Assembly: GCA_026983935.1 (NCBI GenBank)
Contig: JALSTC010000785.1
Span: forward strand, 1-6,181
Direction of reading: 5' to 3'
Origin: Ardenticatenia bacterium
GTDB lineage: Bacteria > Chloroflexota > Anaerolineae > Aggregatilineales > Ch27
DNA: 6,181 bases
This document shows, piece by piece, positions 5,130 to 6,181 of this stretch. The notes below the pieces were generated by a model that searched no databases, had not been told where the DNA came from, and saw nothing but the letters and a program-made list of their open reading frames with translations. Every line of letters starts with the position of its first letter. Within the stretch, counting starts at the first letter, position 1. Position numbers and translations under genes: made by a program.

Positions 5130-5810
5130 CTACCCACTCAGCGCCCGCGTGATGGCCGCCTGAAGTGTCTCCGGCGAAGCGTTGTAGACCACACTGCCGT
5201 TGATGGTGAAGGAGGGCGTCCCCCGCAGGCCGAGGCGGCGGGCGCGATCCTCGTCATACTGGACGGTGGCACGGTGCGTCCCGGCATCGGCGCAGGCCTG
5301 CAGCGCGTCGGTATCCAGCCCGACTTCGCCGCCCAGCGCGATCAGCGTGTCGCGAGAATCGCCGACCTGTGCCCGCGTGTAGAGGGCGTTGTGATAGGCC
5401 CAGTAAAGCTCCTCGTCCTGGTCGAGCGCACACTGCGCCAGTTCGGCGGCCATGCGATCATAGGCGGGGCTGATGACGGGGTAGTCGCGAAAGGTGAAGC
5501 GCACCTGGCCGGAGTAGGCAGCCAGAATCTGCTCGATGATCCCGGCCTCATGCCAGGCGCGGCAGGCCGGGCAGCCGTATGCGCCGTACTCGACGATGGT
5601 CACGGGCGCGTTCGGGTCGCCGAGGTAAGGGTCAAGGGTCAGGCGGCTGTCTTCGACGGGCGGTGCTGCCGATCCCGCGCCGCCGATCAGAATGGCGGCC
5701 AGCGCGATGAGGATCACCGCGCCCACCGCACCGCCGATGATCAGCGTGCGCTGTTGCTGCTGCTTCCTGCGTGCGGCCTTGCGTGCCCGTGCTTTGCCGT
5801 GTGTGCTCAT
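5130..5810 (-). CDS. Membrane-anchored DsbA-like thiol-disulfide oxidoreductase (thioredoxin fold)
   Basis: A 226-residue protein predicted to act outside the cytoplasmic membrane on disulfides of exported proteins. It has a very basic cytoplasmic start (K/R/Q-rich, 5-21), one membrane segment (about 22-44) without a clear cleavage site, then a DsbA/BdbD-type thioredoxin domain. The opening LGDPNAPVTIVEYGAYGCPAC contains the redox motif Cys80-Pro-Ala-Cys83. GTP(S) at 197-200 supplies the cis-proline loop with Pro199. A second cysteine pair, Cys127 (AQCALDQ) and Cys173, is typical of this subgroup and may be structural. Length is normal. A GAGG ribosome site (5824-5821) lies ten bases before the ATG. 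Whether it oxidises or isomerises disulfides cannot be told, and no DsbB/VKOR partner is in the window. A terminator lies upstream, so it should have its own promoter, but none is clear. The stop lies 102 bp before holA begins. Confidence 0.92.
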   Translation of the reverse strand: MSTHGKARARKAARRKQQQQRTLIIGGAVGAVILIALAAILIGGAGSAAPPVEDSRLTLDPYLGDPNAPVTIVEYGAYGCPACRAWHEAGIIEQILAAYSGQVRFTFRDYPVISPAYDRMAAELAQCALDQDEELYWAYHNALYTRAQVGDSRDTLIALGGEVGLDTDALQACADAGTHRATVQYDEDRARRLGLRGTPSFTINGSVVYNASPETLQAAITRALSG

Positions 5811-5916
5811 GATTTCACATCCTCGTTATCTTCCACCAGGCAGGGGAGTACATCCATCGTTTTCACAGGCATTGGACGCATGACGGTGCGGGCATCTTAC
5901 GCGGGGGGGGGGAAGC

Positions 5917-5949
5917 AAAAAGCGGGGACGGCCCGCAGGCCATCCCCGC
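5917..5949 (-). terminator. Rho-independent terminator of the BMP-family gene
   Basis: On the - strand a 12-bp stem (5949-5938 with 5933-5922, one G-T wobble) closes on the 4-base loop TGCG and is followed by TTTTT (5921-5917). It lies 21 bp after the stop of the BMP-family gene and separates it from the DsbA-like gene. It has no T-run on the + strand side, so it works in one direction. Confidence 0.92.
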
Positions 5950-5970
5950 CGCAGAGTCAGCGGAAAAAAG

Positions 5971-6181
5971 CTATTCCGGCAGTTCCTGCATGACTTCGAT
6001 CTCGCCGGAGACGATGCCCTCGATGGCGGCATTGGCCGCGTCGATGACTTCCTGTGGCAGCTCCACGCCGCCGTAGACGATTTGCAGGCCGCCGTTCTCG
6101 AAGGTCAGCGTGTAGGCTTCACCGCCGTAGGTGCCGGTGGCGACCAGTTCGACCATCCGGCCAATGACCGGTGCCCAGTTG
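5971..6181 (-). CDS. C-terminal part of a BMP-family ABC transporter substrate-binding protein, partial
   Basis: The frame is open to the window edge, and 69 residues plus TAG are visible; the methionine at 6156 is internal, not the start. The visible tail begins NWAPVIGRMVELVATGTYGGE, continues with a strand-turn GGLQIVYGGVELPQEVIDAANAAIEGIVSGEIEVMQ and ends ELPE. This matches the end of BMP/Med/PnrA-type binding proteins (Bmp family), which have a Trp-x-Pro, a 'v..v..Gty' helix, a 'G-x-v-x-L' strand and a closing helix with 'I..G.i.V'. Such proteins are usually lipoproteins that capture nucleosides or related compounds for an ABC importer. The signal peptide and ligand pocket lie outside the window, so the ligand is unknown. 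A terminator follows at once. Confidence 0.75.
   Translation of the reverse strand, partial: NWAPVIGRMVELVATGTYGGEAYTLTFENGGLQIVYGGVELPQEVIDAANAAIEGIVSGEIEVMQELPE

Noticed and set aside
5811..5916. Possible promoter for the DsbA-like gene (GATAAC at 5830-5825 or TAAGAT near 5900 on the - strand)
   Set aside because: Neither box has a reasonable -35 partner at 16-18 bp, so I could not place a promoter with confidence.

Overview
The window looks like a chromosomal piece of a GC-rich bacterium with a single-membrane-type import system, most likely a Chloroflexota member of the Anaerolineae type. That placement is inferred from a lipoprotein with a Thr-Pro repeat linker, a peptide-import operon with such a lipoprotein inside it, a membrane-anchored DsbA-like protein and a BMP-family binding protein. 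No rRNA or other marker confirms it.

Bases 1-3682 (+ strand) are an oligopeptide/dipeptide ABC import operon: the tail of a first ATPase (OppD-like), a complete second ATPase (OppF-like) overlapping it by ATGA, a small SH3-like lipoprotein, and the two permeases OppB and OppC. No substrate-binding protein lies in the window. The operon ends in a strong hairpin terminator at 3719-3749 whose flanks should let it work in both directions.

Bases 3683-4034 hold no gene. They contain that terminator and a tandem array of an 89-bp unit that runs on into the 3' end of holA. Each unit is a copy of the last 46 bp of holA plus a 43-bp segment seen nowhere else in the window. This is the most unusual structure here.

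Bases 4035-6181 are on the - strand and convergent with the opp operon: holA (DNA polymerase III delta subunit, clamp loader), a membrane-anchored DsbA-like thiol oxidoreductase, and the C-terminal end of a BMP-family substrate-binding protein followed by its own hairpin terminator. holA appears to have its own promoter immediately before its ATG, so its mRNA may be leaderless.

Most of the genes are of well-known families. The points worth following are the holA-derived repeat array, a calcium-binding-type acidic loop between two cysteines in the outer loop of OppC, the lipoprotein embedded in the transporter operon, and a -1 slippery heptamer in holA. I found no convincing new defence or mobile system.
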